Both the position numbers and the translations under genes were made by a program. From NCBI GenBank assembly GCA_964511575.1, contig CAZEFM010000019.1, forward strand, positions 1 to 44,265: a DNA stretch of 44,265 nucleotides, given 5' to 3'. Each line of letters opens with the position of its first letter. Position 1 is the stretch's first letter. This DNA comes from CALKHT01 sp964511575. Its GTDB lineage: Bacteria; Planctomycetota; Phycisphaerae; Phycisphaerales; Phycisphaeraceae. Below are positions 27,601 through 33,672 of this stretch, one piece after another. The notes beneath the pieces were generated by a model that did no database searches, was not told the origin of the DNA, and was given only the letters and a program-made list of their open reading frames with translations.

Positions 27601-30447
27601 GCCGACGTCGCGTCGGTTCTTGGTCTGATCGTTCCACATCTGCATCGCCAACGGCGCGACCTGTGCCGCGGCTGTGTGCTGCAGATCGATCATGCGCATG
27701 GAGCGCTGCTGCTCGCTGGCGCCGCCGTCGAGTTGGTCGATGATCACCGCCGCCGCCTGCAGGTCGGTGTTCGATCCGGTGACGACGAGGCTGTTGGTCG
27801 ATGGATCAGCCGTAACGGTGCCGCGACGAATCGGACGGTTGGAGCGGTCGTAGGTCGTCATCGCCTCGATGACGATCGGCGCCATCTGGGCCGCGTTGCC
27901 CTTGGTGAGTTTGAACACGCGTGTGCCGGCCGCACGCTCGGTGACCTTATCAAGCTGCTCCACGATCGACTCGATGCGCTGCCAGTCCTCATCCGATGCG
28001 TTGACGATCAGACGATTACCCGCGGCATCGGCGGTGATCTGCGCCCGGACGGCGTACGTCGGGCCGTGCAGATCACGCATCATGCTCGTGAACAGTTCCG
28101 TCACCAGCGGCGCCAGCGTGGTCGCCTCGCCGGCCTTGAGCTCAACGATGCGCGGCTGACGGGGCTGACGCGTCGCGCCCACATCCAACTGCCCGATCAA
28201 CTGCTCCGCCGCCGCCACCGCTTCAGCCGGACCGGTGACCACCAACGCGTTGCTGCGGGCATCGACCAGCACCTGCACCCGGTTGGCCGGATGACCGTTC
28301 GTCGCCACCTGCGTGACGATCGGCGCCAGTTCCTGCGCCGTGGCCGATTCCAGACGGAACACGCGCGTCTGATCGCGGTGCACCGTCGTCGCTTTGTCAT
28401 TGAACTGCGCGATGATGGCATCGATGCGCTTCAGGTCGTCGGCGGTCGCCAGCACGATGAGGCGATTGTTCGCCGCATCAGGCGTAATCTGCGCGGTGGG
28501 GATGTTGGCCGGCCGACCCTTGGTCTGCTCCGCGAGAAGCTGCGTGACCATGGGAGCGATCTGCGCGACGTCCTGATGCTCCACCGCGATGATGCGCAGC
28601 TCCCGCTGCACCTGCGGCGCGGGGCGATCCACTTCCCTGATCACCTCGCCGATACGGGCAAGCTGCTCTTCCGTTGCGGTAACGATCAACCGATTGCCCG
28701 CGTTGTCCGGCAGCACCAGCGGCGGGCGAAAATCGGCCCGTCCCTGCGACTCCTCCGCCAGCACGCGCTGCACCGTTTGCGCCAGCGACTCAGCCGTGGC
28801 AACCTCCAGCGGAAACACCTGCACGCGGCGGGGGCCGTGCCTGGGCCGCTCGCTCAGTTCGTTGACGATCTCCTGCGCCCGGGCAACATCACCGGGTGAA
28901 CCCGTGACGACGAGGCTGTTGGAGCGTGTGTCCGCCGTGATCGCCAACCGCGCCAGTGGCGTGCCGGGGCCGTCGTGATCGCTCGTCGCCTGCGTGATGA
29001 TCGGCACCAGCGCCGCCACATCGCCATGCTCCACGCGGATGACCTTCGTCACGCTGACGGTCTGCGCGCTGGGGGCGTTGGTGCTCGTGCCATCCACCTG
29101 CTCAATGAGGTTTTCGATGGCGGCAAGCTGCGTGGCAACCGGGGCGGCAACGATCAGACGATTGGTCGCGGCATCGACGATCACCCGCGCTTCAAGCGAA
29201 TTGCTCGGCTCTTCGTTGGGTGCGCGGCCGCGACGGGGCTGACCCGCGTTGGACGGATCGGCCACCCCGGGAATCGCCTCGCGGATCATCCGCGCCAGGT
29301 CCTCCGCCTTGACGCGGCGGGGATAGAAAATCTTCACCTCGCCGGCCCGCGAACCAGACTCATCCTCAAACCGCTGGATCAGCTCTTCCGCCAGTTCGAT
29401 CCGCGCCCCCGGGCCGAACATCACCAGCGTGCGCGATGCCTCGTCGTACACCGCGGTGACGTAGTCCTCCGGGTTGGGCGCCAGCTCATCGAAGCGTTTG
29501 CGGTCGTTGTTCCAGATGGTGCGGCGGGGCGCTGTCGCCGAGCCGAACGTGCGATTGATCAGGTCCGCCACCACCGCGCCGGACGAATGGAGCAGCGAAT
29601 AGGTCTTCATCTGCCGCTCGGAGGGCGACTGCCCATCGAGCTGATCGATCATCTCGCGGATGCGGCGAATGGTCGACAGCCGATCGGTCACGATGATCCC
29701 CCCGCCGCGCGTCATCGGCGCGATGGAGCCGGCCGGGGAAAGCATCTTCGACACCGCTTCGGAGGTCTCCGTCGGGTCGATGTGCTTCAGAGGCAGAACA
29801 ACGGAGACGATCTCGCCCGGCCGCACATCACCCGTGTCATCCAAGCCGCGCAGAAACTTGAGCGGCAACTGCGGCAACTGCGCCACCGGCGCGAGGCGCA
29901 GGTATCGGCCGGTGTCCACCAGCACGTACCCCTTCATCGCCAGGATCAGGTTCAACGCGTCCAGCGCTTCGTCGAGCTTGTACGGCTCGGCATCGAAAAA
30001 GGTGAGCGTGCCTTCGATGTTCAGATCGCCGACCAGCGGCTTGTTGGCCGTCTGCGCGAAGCGTTGAATCACTTCGCTGTAGGGCACGCCATCAAACTGA
30101 AAGCGGATGAGGGGCATGTCGACCGGCCGAGTCGGTTGGGCCGGGGGCTCGGTGACGACATCCGACGCAGCGGGCGCTGCAGCACTGCCTGAACCGCTCG
30201 CTTCCGGCGCAGCATCGTCTTCGACCGGCGCAGCCTGCGCTTCGGGCGCGGGAGCTTCGGCGGCAACGGGCGTGGCGGGCTGTGCTTCGGCGGGCGGCGC
30301 GTCCGCAGCTTGCGCTTCAGCGGGAGTTTGCGCCTGCACCTGGGGCTCAGCCGACGACGTCGGCGTATCCTGCGTTTCTCCCAGCACGATCGAGGCAGAC
30401 AGGCAGAAGCTCGCCAGCGACATGCACACGAGCATGGCTTTATTCAT
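18649..30447 (-). CDS. gspD: Giant type II secretion secretin (GspD) with about 40 extra NolW-type repeats
   Basis: A single intact frame of about 3,932 residues. Order: signal peptide (NKAMLVCMSLASFCLSASIV), a Pro/Ala/Glu-rich linker to ~110, an N0/STN domain (~112-205; MPLIRFQFDGVPYSEVIQRF, YVLVDTGRYLRLAP), and an N1 domain (~210-275). From ~285 to ~3645 there are about 40 more secretin N (NolW-type) repeats averaging ~84 residues. Each runs strand-helix (V-x-x-L-x-N-A-D-A ... L), a variable loop, strand (TRSNSLVVTG type), helix (IIxxLD). The only secretin barrel (~3653-3880) shows VLIQVLLAEVTLDDSDELGF, VLSRPQVLASDNQPASIEVG, GIILSLTPRIN, GGLITTNDSTRVNKVPLVGD and LLIILTPHIV. A usual GspD has N0 plus three N domains in ~650-700 residues. 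ATG 30447 has GGAGAG nine bases upstream. It lies downstream of the fused GspM/GspC-like gene and just before a lipoprotein gene. Secretin identity is certain; the meaning of the expansion is open. Confidence 0.97.
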   Translation of the reverse strand: MNKAMLVCMSLASFCLSASIVLGETQDTPTSSAEPQVQAQTPAEAQAADAPPAEAQPATPVAAEAPAPEAQAAPVEDDAAPEASGSGSAAAPAASDVVTEPPAQPTRPVDMPLIRFQFDGVPYSEVIQRFAQTANKPLVGDLNIEGTLTFFDAEPYKLDEALDALNLILAMKGYVLVDTGRYLRLAPVAQLPQLPLKFLRGLDDTGDVRPGEIVSVVLPLKHIDPTETSEAVSKMLSPAGSIAPMTRGGGIIVTDRLSTIRRIREMIDQLDGQSPSERQMKTYSLLHSSGAVVADLINRTFGSATAPRRTIWNNDRKRFDELAPNPEDYVTAVYDEASRTLVMFGPGARIELAEELIQRFEDESGSRAGEVKIFYPRRVKAEDLARMIREAIPGVADPSNAGQPRRGRAPNEEPSNSLEARVIVDAATNRLIVAAPVATQLAAIENLIEQVDGTSTNAPSAQTVSVTKVIRVEHGDVAALVPIITQATSDHDGPGTPLARLAITADTRSNSLVVTGSPGDVARAQEIVNELSERPRHGPRRVQVFPLEVATAESLAQTVQRVLAEESQGRADFRPPLVLPDNAGNRLIVTATEEQLARIGEVIREVDRPAPQVQRELRIIAVEHQDVAQIAPMVTQLLAEQTKGRPANIPTAQITPDAANNRLIVLATADDLKRIDAIIAQFNDKATTVHRDQTRVFRLESATAQELAPIVTQVATNGHPANRVQVLVDARSNALVVTGPAEAVAAAEQLIGQLDVGATRQPRQPRIVELKAGEATTLAPLVTELFTSMMRDLHGPTYAVRAQITADAAGNRLIVNASDEDWQRIESIVEQLDKVTERAAGTRVFKLTKGNAAQMAPIVIEAMTTYDRSNRPIRRGTVTADPSTNSLVVTGSNTDLQAAAVIIDQLDGGASEQQRSMRMIDLQHTAAAQVAPLAMQMWNDQTKNRRDVGEVTITADPQQNRVLVVAPETQFDAVTDLIRKLDQRSEARQGRTLHMIELAEHPAAITAPLVTQLYREQGGGTGPNPATILPDTNSNRLMVLATDEEFAAIQQIVASIEAQPARSQAVEARQVRTITLERSGANATATVLRQIFARQINHANEAQRLVLTASPDDRSLILEAPPATLEEVAALVATLDRDPATGDVQMRSYRLIEASALELAQNLQRLYAAKYPNNAGGQQPRFEAEQASNTLLVAASGVQFEQIEKLIDELQTSVEVASQTRTFKLTHAEAAQVASVLESMLANAQVDPRMRRGPRQPSAPEIPVRVAPAPSLKAVVVQGPPEKLAIAEQLIATLDQPEAQANAQIQTVRLSKAQATTLAAAVTQAIASRQAQDPARRVSVTPEPNSNSVLVNGPAEGVAEVIQIIKGLDEESTGGSIDVRIYQIENGQAKELSQTLQTLLRDIFAQQAARNPGSIAPPLSVSSDPRTNTVIVSTSTPQFALVEQLLSRLDEAPQRIEREMRYIFLNYADAVDVAMQVRAMLGDRSEAEAPVIEVDLFSNALTVIARPADLPEIVAAINQIDETVGNSSTQVRVIPVAPMQVESFANTVVNLYTQMSDSTIELVERLPRPSETQTPSTDEEGGEAAPQRRVFIARDIEANALLVSGPRKDIEAIESLVSQLSFSSAIGEAEFRVYKVLRADPIAVAQTLDELFNPPLRPDQVAQQRGRRGGGGEEREEVVVVAPPPKISVVPEPRTRSVIVRAKTSDFPVVETLLRELDQVATVVSEVRIFTLKNTDATEVAGNLRDLFQLAATGDANARTPQGRRAQTLRQTLLMQVRPQEGEGTSDTPSQDEPGADESQAEIDPEQATADAQRTIDSAALPTVTANRATNSIVVAGPAHVITAIEQIVQELDQSAALSTLPSVRMYPLQHAQVTATVDSLREIFSSTARQSGRGQTPAQQRAPIVISGNEAGRVVIASAPPDEHDLIARVIEDLDQAQAQQSTTVKVYRLQYAQATTAAPALSQSLTSQPGQPAGRGRGAAAATGRGDLSINADPSSNALVVRANAEDHERIAALLTELDTLPGDGMPVQLITLKNADPNRVAQILTRAFGDQRGGAAGRRGGATTTPNSVVIEADASSRTLMVRADENTFAQIRELAMQLDETSSAATGVYILPLANGNAGDVAVMVRDLHEQMARATPGATAEPLAVTVDQRANALLLATTRPVYEKVSQWVAQVEQMKPARGTSRVLRIEHADPTEVESAIRELFGPTSGGAPAGGARAPRGRGQAAPSTAGGSRVETTVLPQQRSIIVNANDEDYQTILALLEVLDKEAGAARPQHRVFQLEHASNTRVAQALTLTYNRPGTRPEDRVTVTALPQSEAVVVSAPANRMEEVAQLIAQLDTEATAMSPEFRVYRLENATPSKILPVLNPMLANVRQATGSPITAQADDRTQSLIITARGRAFDEVEKIIRTLDAAPAYANAEVLIVPLKFTDAARMAQVLTSMLQPTGDAANLTPEARALQEQVRRLRITAEGENIPELDLTKPIRVIGDPLVPNQPGSNQLIVSSTPDNLVAMKAVIELMDRMPLTQDGAVRVMPLKHADAQSVMTILREVFVQGKTLAGRPGTPTAARAEPGDEAGKGLVDPLNVSADLRTNTLVITGTNESLALAEKIVDDLDKQEGKFTTEVRLFQLQHVDAAQIAPMLQSVFLEVPSQPAGADGLRAQVTRLRTVLDEEPARQSELPRTRPTLTIQAVPSTQTLVVAARSDVMPLIADVVKSLDIQGPRDRNGVRMFPLNNAEASRVKTIIDALYTGPNAASTRPEDRPNVAIDTRTNVLIVSASDKTFAVIEALLQDIDRHLPVELRDIRLVTLKNAEAATLATVLQRMMDARVTRQQALGVADAESLRVIIAADPRSNALIVGGSNEGYELVKMLAGELDDAGPALKGQVQLLPLKHANAGTLASSLANLFNQRYAAAATQDVQRQRPVILPDLRSNSLLVVANADDSAVLKELLASLDKELTDPAVKLEVLPLRHNDAGVVGPMIQQIFAARLQSMTPPGQPAAPQDRVDVRTNSLANALIVSASGENMEMIRDLLAKVDVEPPAESGIVKLFPLKNSDATRVQSMLQSMISQGLYKPGNAAANDPLVAARERVSIVADTRTNVLIVSASKENLAIIDEVITQIDGSEDFGALSDMRVYVLKHASAVRLAPTLQQLFTAKRQAEIAAGGTGRSLPTSVIPDARTNALLVTGNRESFAAIDELVARLDADAAAPAAVFRVFELKQATAASVAPMLQQLFAQRAVRGNDSDPVSVIAESKTNTLIVSASPQDMILAAEMIARLDTAERAPGISTRVFALAKADASQVAATVQQLFAQQGGTPSGVTIGTDQRLNAIVASGGAADLNRIGELVKQLDTETVTKVTEIRVFGLKNADATELSDILMTALTNRGEGETNLSPNRQTLLQFATMNEDGKELIASALQDVLLITPDRRTNTLVVKAPVESMPLLQRLVHAMDSATPRMAQVRVFKLKNADARQMSDVLQQLFRLQPGGATNSNQAVSYTLVAPGNSEGGSAASAVVGSAEQYALSVTVDVRTNSLLIGGTEGYVALASDIIQELDSSPAQERKTQVYRLRNSQAVDIQNALRNFLDQERSRLVQTLGTEGIGAAQRLLEQEVAVVAEQATNTLLISASPRYFDTVMTMVKELDQPPPQVLIQVLLAEVTLDDSDELGFEWQYTEGLGSLGTGRIGTQLGVANEFQRFGGFALSVTGGDLTFMLRALQSQGKMQVLSRPQVLASDNQPASIEVGQRVPFVTNSRISDQGSVFNTISYENVGIILSLTPRINDDGFVKLDVAPEISSLSDSTVQISEGLNAPVFNSRSAQTTVSVQDGHTIIIGGLITTNDSTRVNKVPLVGDIPGLGVLFRNTSVRSERTELLIILTPHIVRNLEDAKRLTQEQVDNLELIESNGFQRRALGLDESAPAPQEATPQVD
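19515..29595 (-). repeat. Tandem array of about 40 NolW/secretin-N protein repeats within gspD
   Basis: Coding repeat array of roughly 10 kb. I count 40 units after N1 by their second-strand signature (for example DTRSNSLVVTG, DAANNRLIVLA, DPSTNSLVVTG, DTRTNVLIVSA, DARTNALLVTG). Units differ at DNA level, so this is diverged rather than recently slipped. Units near the secretin barrel share more (LKNADA, LKHADA, LKNSDA openings) than those near the N-terminus. Several mid-array units carry Gly/Arg-rich loops. The count was made by eye and may be off by one or two. Confidence 0.9.
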
Positions 30448-30495
30448 CAAAACATCTCTCCATAAATTCCCAACCGCCCGGTTCCGTCCGGGGTT

Positions 30496-30514
30496 CGTCG
30501 CGTCAGCCGCGACG
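30496..30514. other. Short hairpin between the GspM/GspC-like gene and giant gspD
   Basis: CGTCGCG (30496-30502) and CGCGACG (30508-30514) form a perfect 7-base-pair stem with a 5-base loop, five bases after the upstream stop. No T run follows, so it may be an mRNA processing or stability element rather than a full terminator. Confidence 0.4.
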
Positions 30515-30519
30515 CCTGA

Positions 30520-31626
30520 TCAACTTTCCGGCGCTTCCGTCGCGACAGCCGTGGATGTGTCGGCCTTCGATGGGGTCGACAGCGCCTGCAGACTTTCGGG
30601 CAACTCATCGTGCTTGAGCCGGCGACGCTGCGCGAGCGTGCGGCCAAGCTCAATCGCGTAAAACTCGGGGCCCACCTTAACAATCACGCGGCTGTACACC
30701 AGCAGCGCCGCATTGTCCGGGTTGGGCAGCGCGCGGTAATCCACCTGCTCGATCGGTCCCCCCGCCAACGATTCGCCCCGCTTGTACGACTGCGTCTGCC
30801 CCGTCTGCAGATCGCGCACGAGTACTTCCGCTTCGCCGTTCCACGTCGGCAGCCCGACCACCTTGAACCGATCCATCGCAGGCTCGGGAGGGGCGGGCGG
30901 CGGCGCGGGCGGAGTCACCGCCGGAGGCGCCTCAGCCACCACAACCGGCGGCGCAGGTGGTGCGGGCTCCGGTTGACGCTGGATGTAAGGTCGAAAGAGA
31001 TCCCGATGCGTGATCGCCGCGAAACGTTCACGTTCGGCACTTTCCAACGGAACATCCAATCCGCCTGTTCCCAGTTCCACCTCCGCAAGCTTCTCGTTCT
31101 TCGCCAGATCCAGCACGATCGTCGAAACCTTCGCCTCCAGATCCAGGTCGGTGCTGCGCGACACCGGCTGCATCGACACATCGTCCACCTTCAAAAGGAA
31201 CGGCTGCTGATCGAGCAGGTAGAAGAAATCGGTAATCGCATCCAGGCTGCCGCGGGCGCGCACCACCCAGCCCACTTCTCGGTATGCCCCGCTGACACGC
31301 TGACCGCTCATCGGCTTGAGCGACAAACGATCGTTGCCCAGGCCGCACTGTTGCAGCAACTGGTCCAGCCGCACACGTATCGCCTCGCTGACGCGCAGCT
31401 CATCGTCCCCGACCCGGCGATTGGCAACCGCCATCAGCCGCTTGCGGGCGTTGTCCAGTTGCCGCTTCTCCATCTTGTATTCGTTGAGCTTTTCCTGCGT
31501 GTCGCGCTTCTGATCCTCAATACTGCTCAGAGGCGACAGCACCAGCCCGTTGACGATGAGCACAAGCATGAGCAGCCCGCCCAGCGAGCCGCTGGCAATC
31601 GCGATGATTTTGTCGCGCTTCTTCAT
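30520..31626 (-). CDS. Fused PilO/GspM-like and GspC/PilP-like inner-membrane protein
   Basis: A 368-residue inner-membrane protein of the secretion platform. One N-terminal membrane helix (KIIAIASGSLGGLLMLVLIV), then a coiled coil (SIEDQKRDTQEKLNEYKMEK ... LDNARKRLMAV), then a PilO/GspM-type ferredoxin-like domain (~85-180; VGWVVRARGSLDAITDFFYL, LLDQQPFLLKVDDVSMQP). A Pro/Ala-rich linker (~215-260; APPAPPVVVAEAPPAV) leads to a C-terminal domain like the GspC homology region or PilP: DRFKVVGLPTWNGEAEVLVR, YKRGESLAGGPIEQVD, EFYAIELGRTL. In standard systems GspC links the platform to the N0 domain of the secretin; here that role appears fused to the GspM/PilO-type subunit. ATG 31626 overlaps the previous stop by four bases (ATGA). 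No separate gspC or gspM exists in the operon. Confidence 0.8.
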   Translation of the reverse strand: MKKRDKIIAIASGSLGGLLMLVLIVNGLVLSPLSSIEDQKRDTQEKLNEYKMEKRQLDNARKRLMAVANRRVGDDELRVSEAIRVRLDQLLQQCGLGNDRLSLKPMSGQRVSGAYREVGWVVRARGSLDAITDFFYLLDQQPFLLKVDDVSMQPVSRSTDLDLEAKVSTIVLDLAKNEKLAEVELGTGGLDVPLESAERERFAAITHRDLFRPYIQRQPEPAPPAPPVVVAEAPPAVTPPAPPPAPPEPAMDRFKVVGLPTWNGEAEVLVRDLQTGQTQSYKRGESLAGGPIEQVDYRALPNPDNAALLVYSRVIVKVGPEFYAIELGRTLAQRRRLKHDELPESLQALSTPSKADTSTAVATEAPES

Positions 31627-33569
31627 CCTCGTCCCTCCCGCGGCGAGCGTCGCTGGAAGCGTTCGCCACCCGTCTGACCGCGACCGCGCGGGGGACTGCC
31701 TGCGCCGGGGCGCTGTTGCGGATTGCCACCCTGACCGCGAATGGCCTCGGCTCGTCGACGGGCCGCCTCCTCCCGCTCCCGAGCCGCATCACGCGCATCA
31801 TCCTGCGATGCATCAGCCTGAGCCTCCGTGCTCGGTCGGGGACGGGCGGCCGGTAGCGCGGGCCGTTCGCGAGGGTTGGGGCGTTGGCCCGCATTTGCCG
31901 GTGCCGGTCGCTGCGGTGCGGGCGATGCCGATCGCGATGCCGTGGCCGTCGACCCGCGGCTCTCGCCATTGAGCACCTCGGCCGAGGCGTCGTCGCTCGG
32001 CCGCTCCACCGCGGGAATCGCATCCAGATCGATCTTCATCTTCGGATCGATGATGACGCGGATGGTGGTGTTGTAGACGTACCCGTGCGGATCGTTGACG
32101 GTGGTGACGGGGCCGGGACGGAACTCGTAGCCCGCTTCGGTGAGCCGCTCACCCAGGGCGGTGATGGTTTCACTCGTGCGAGCGCGGAGCGCGAGGTTGA
32201 TGCTCGTTTCGGCGCTGCTGCGCATCGAAGTGATGTACGCTTCCGTGGCCGGGGGGAACAGGGCGCTGATCTGCGTCCAGTGTGCCAGCCAGTTGCGGGA
32301 TGCATCGGTCCATTTTTCAACTGCGTTGACGCGGCCGAGCAGTGACTTGCCCGTGCGCACCTCGCGGGAAAGCGCGTTGGACTCCGCCACCAGATCGTTC
32401 AGTTCAGATCGTTTGGAGCTGATGTGCGACGCGGTGGCGAAGACGGTCACGCCCAGCACCAGCGCCGCCGCCACGCCGCCGATGACCATGTTGCGTTTGC
32501 GCGGATCGACGCGCTGCACCGGCTTCTTGGGGTTGAGGAAGTCGAACGGCACGGCCGGGCCGCGATCACCCTGCCCGATCGCCAGGCCGAACGCCGAGAT
32601 GTACGCCGAATCGTCCGCGTCGTCGTTTTCCAGTTCCAGCCCCGCCGCCGGTGAGAACCGGGCACACGGCACATCGAACTCCATCGCCAGCCGACGCACC
32701 ACCGGCAACTCCACGCCCGTGTCGCCCGCCACGAGGATCTTGCGAATCACGCGACCACGTTGCACCGCGTGATAGCTCTTGAGGCTGCGCGTCACCTCCG
32801 TCACCAGTTGCTCGACCTGGTCGCTCTGCTCCTGGACTGCCTTATCAGTGGACGCAGCCGCCTCAGCCGAGGGCGTCGCCTCCGACTCGCTGCCACGCGA
32901 ATCGGCGAGTTTCACCACCGCCGCACGGCTGAAGTGCACCGCCTGGTCGGAGAACACGTCGATTTCCGTCTCGTCCGACGTAATGTGCACCACCGCCACG
33001 CAGTGCCCCGGCTCAATAACCCGGCACGCCTCGATGCAGCACATGTTGGCATACGGCCGCAGCCCCAGCCGGCGAATCTTCGTGCCCGCAGCCTCGGCGA
33101 TCTGCCGGTAATGGTCGACGACCCGCTGGTGCACCGCCGCGACGAGCACATCCAGCCGCCCGTCACTCGACACGTTGGGGTTTTCCGCGTCGAAGTGGTT
33201 CTCCAGCGCGAAGTCGATCACCGCCTGATCGCCGCTGAAGGGCAGTTCCTTCTCCACCTGGTACCGGACCATGCCCGGCAGGTCCTCGTCCGCCTCGACG
33301 TTCGGCAGTGACAGCGGCTTGAGCACCGCCTGACCACGCGGCACGTGCATGAGAATGCCCGCCCCCGCCAGCCGCAGATCCTTGAGCACCGTGCCCAGGA
33401 ACGCACCGACCGCCTGCGGATCGGACAGACTCACGTCCGCCGGCATGTCGACCGAGTGCATCTTCTTAACGCGCAGACGTTTACCGTTCACTTCGAGCTG
33501 CACCACGCGCAGACGCCGGGCGTCGAAGTCAACCGCGGTATACGTGCCGCCGGGGCCCTTGGAAAACAT
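31623..33569 (-). CDS. Fused PilM-PilN (GspL-like) platform protein
   Basis: A 648-residue protein. Residues ~1-350 are a PilM-type actin-fold domain: YTAVDFDARRLRVVQLE, MVRYQVEKELPFSGDQAVID, VLVAAVHQRVVDHYRQIAEA, VAVVHITSDETEIDVFSD, KILVAGDTGVELPVVRRLA, YISAFGLAIGQGDRGPAVPF. Residues ~357-372 hold the short cytoplasmic DFLNPKKPVQRVDPRKR segment typical of PilN, followed by one membrane helix (NMVIGGVAAALVLGVTVFAT) and a periplasmic coiled coil plus ferredoxin-like domain to ~520 (RNWLAHWTQISALFPPATEA, NLALRARTSETITALGERL). The C-terminal ~130 residues are disordered, rich in Pro, Arg, Gln and Gly. PilM and PilN together equal GspL, so this is a GspL equivalent assembled from type IV pilus-style parts. 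The start has AGGGAAG upstream; it overlaps the next gene by four bases. Confidence 0.85.
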   Translation of the reverse strand: MFSKGPGGTYTAVDFDARRLRVVQLEVNGKRLRVKKMHSVDMPADVSLSDPQAVGAFLGTVLKDLRLAGAGILMHVPRGQAVLKPLSLPNVEADEDLPGMVRYQVEKELPFSGDQAVIDFALENHFDAENPNVSSDGRLDVLVAAVHQRVVDHYRQIAEAAGTKIRRLGLRPYANMCCIEACRVIEPGHCVAVVHITSDETEIDVFSDQAVHFSRAAVVKLADSRGSESEATPSAEAAASTDKAVQEQSDQVEQLVTEVTRSLKSYHAVQRGRVIRKILVAGDTGVELPVVRRLAMEFDVPCARFSPAAGLELENDDADDSAYISAFGLAIGQGDRGPAVPFDFLNPKKPVQRVDPRKRNMVIGGVAAALVLGVTVFATASHISSKRSELNDLVAESNALSREVRTGKSLLGRVNAVEKWTDASRNWLAHWTQISALFPPATEAYITSMRSSAETSINLALRARTSETITALGERLTEAGYEFRPGPVTTVNDPHGYVYNTTIRVIIDPKMKIDLDAIPAVERPSDDASAEVLNGESRGSTATASRSASPAPQRPAPANAGQRPNPRERPALPAARPRPSTEAQADASQDDARDAAREREEAARRRAEAIRGQGGNPQQRPGAGSPPRGRGQTGGERFQRRSPREGRG

Positions 33570-33672
33570 CCGTCACTTCCCTATCAGTGCCAGACTGAAC
33601 AAACGATCCTTACTCTCATAGCGACTGGCAGGCTCACGATCCGCGATTACCGTCGCAACTCCATCAAAAATC

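Noticed and set aside
19515..29595. The repeat array as a DNA-level tandem repeat or CRISPR
   Set aside because: Units are protein-level repeats of ~84 residues with diverged DNA; no short identical direct repeats with unique spacers.
20086..30192. Very long plus-strand frames opposite the secretin gene (up to about 877 codons at 26266-28899 and 543 at 21667-23298)
   Set aside because: They are antisense to a clearly conserved gene, rich in His/Arg/Leu, and have no recognisable domain. Long antisense frames are expected in high-GC genes with strong third-position bias.
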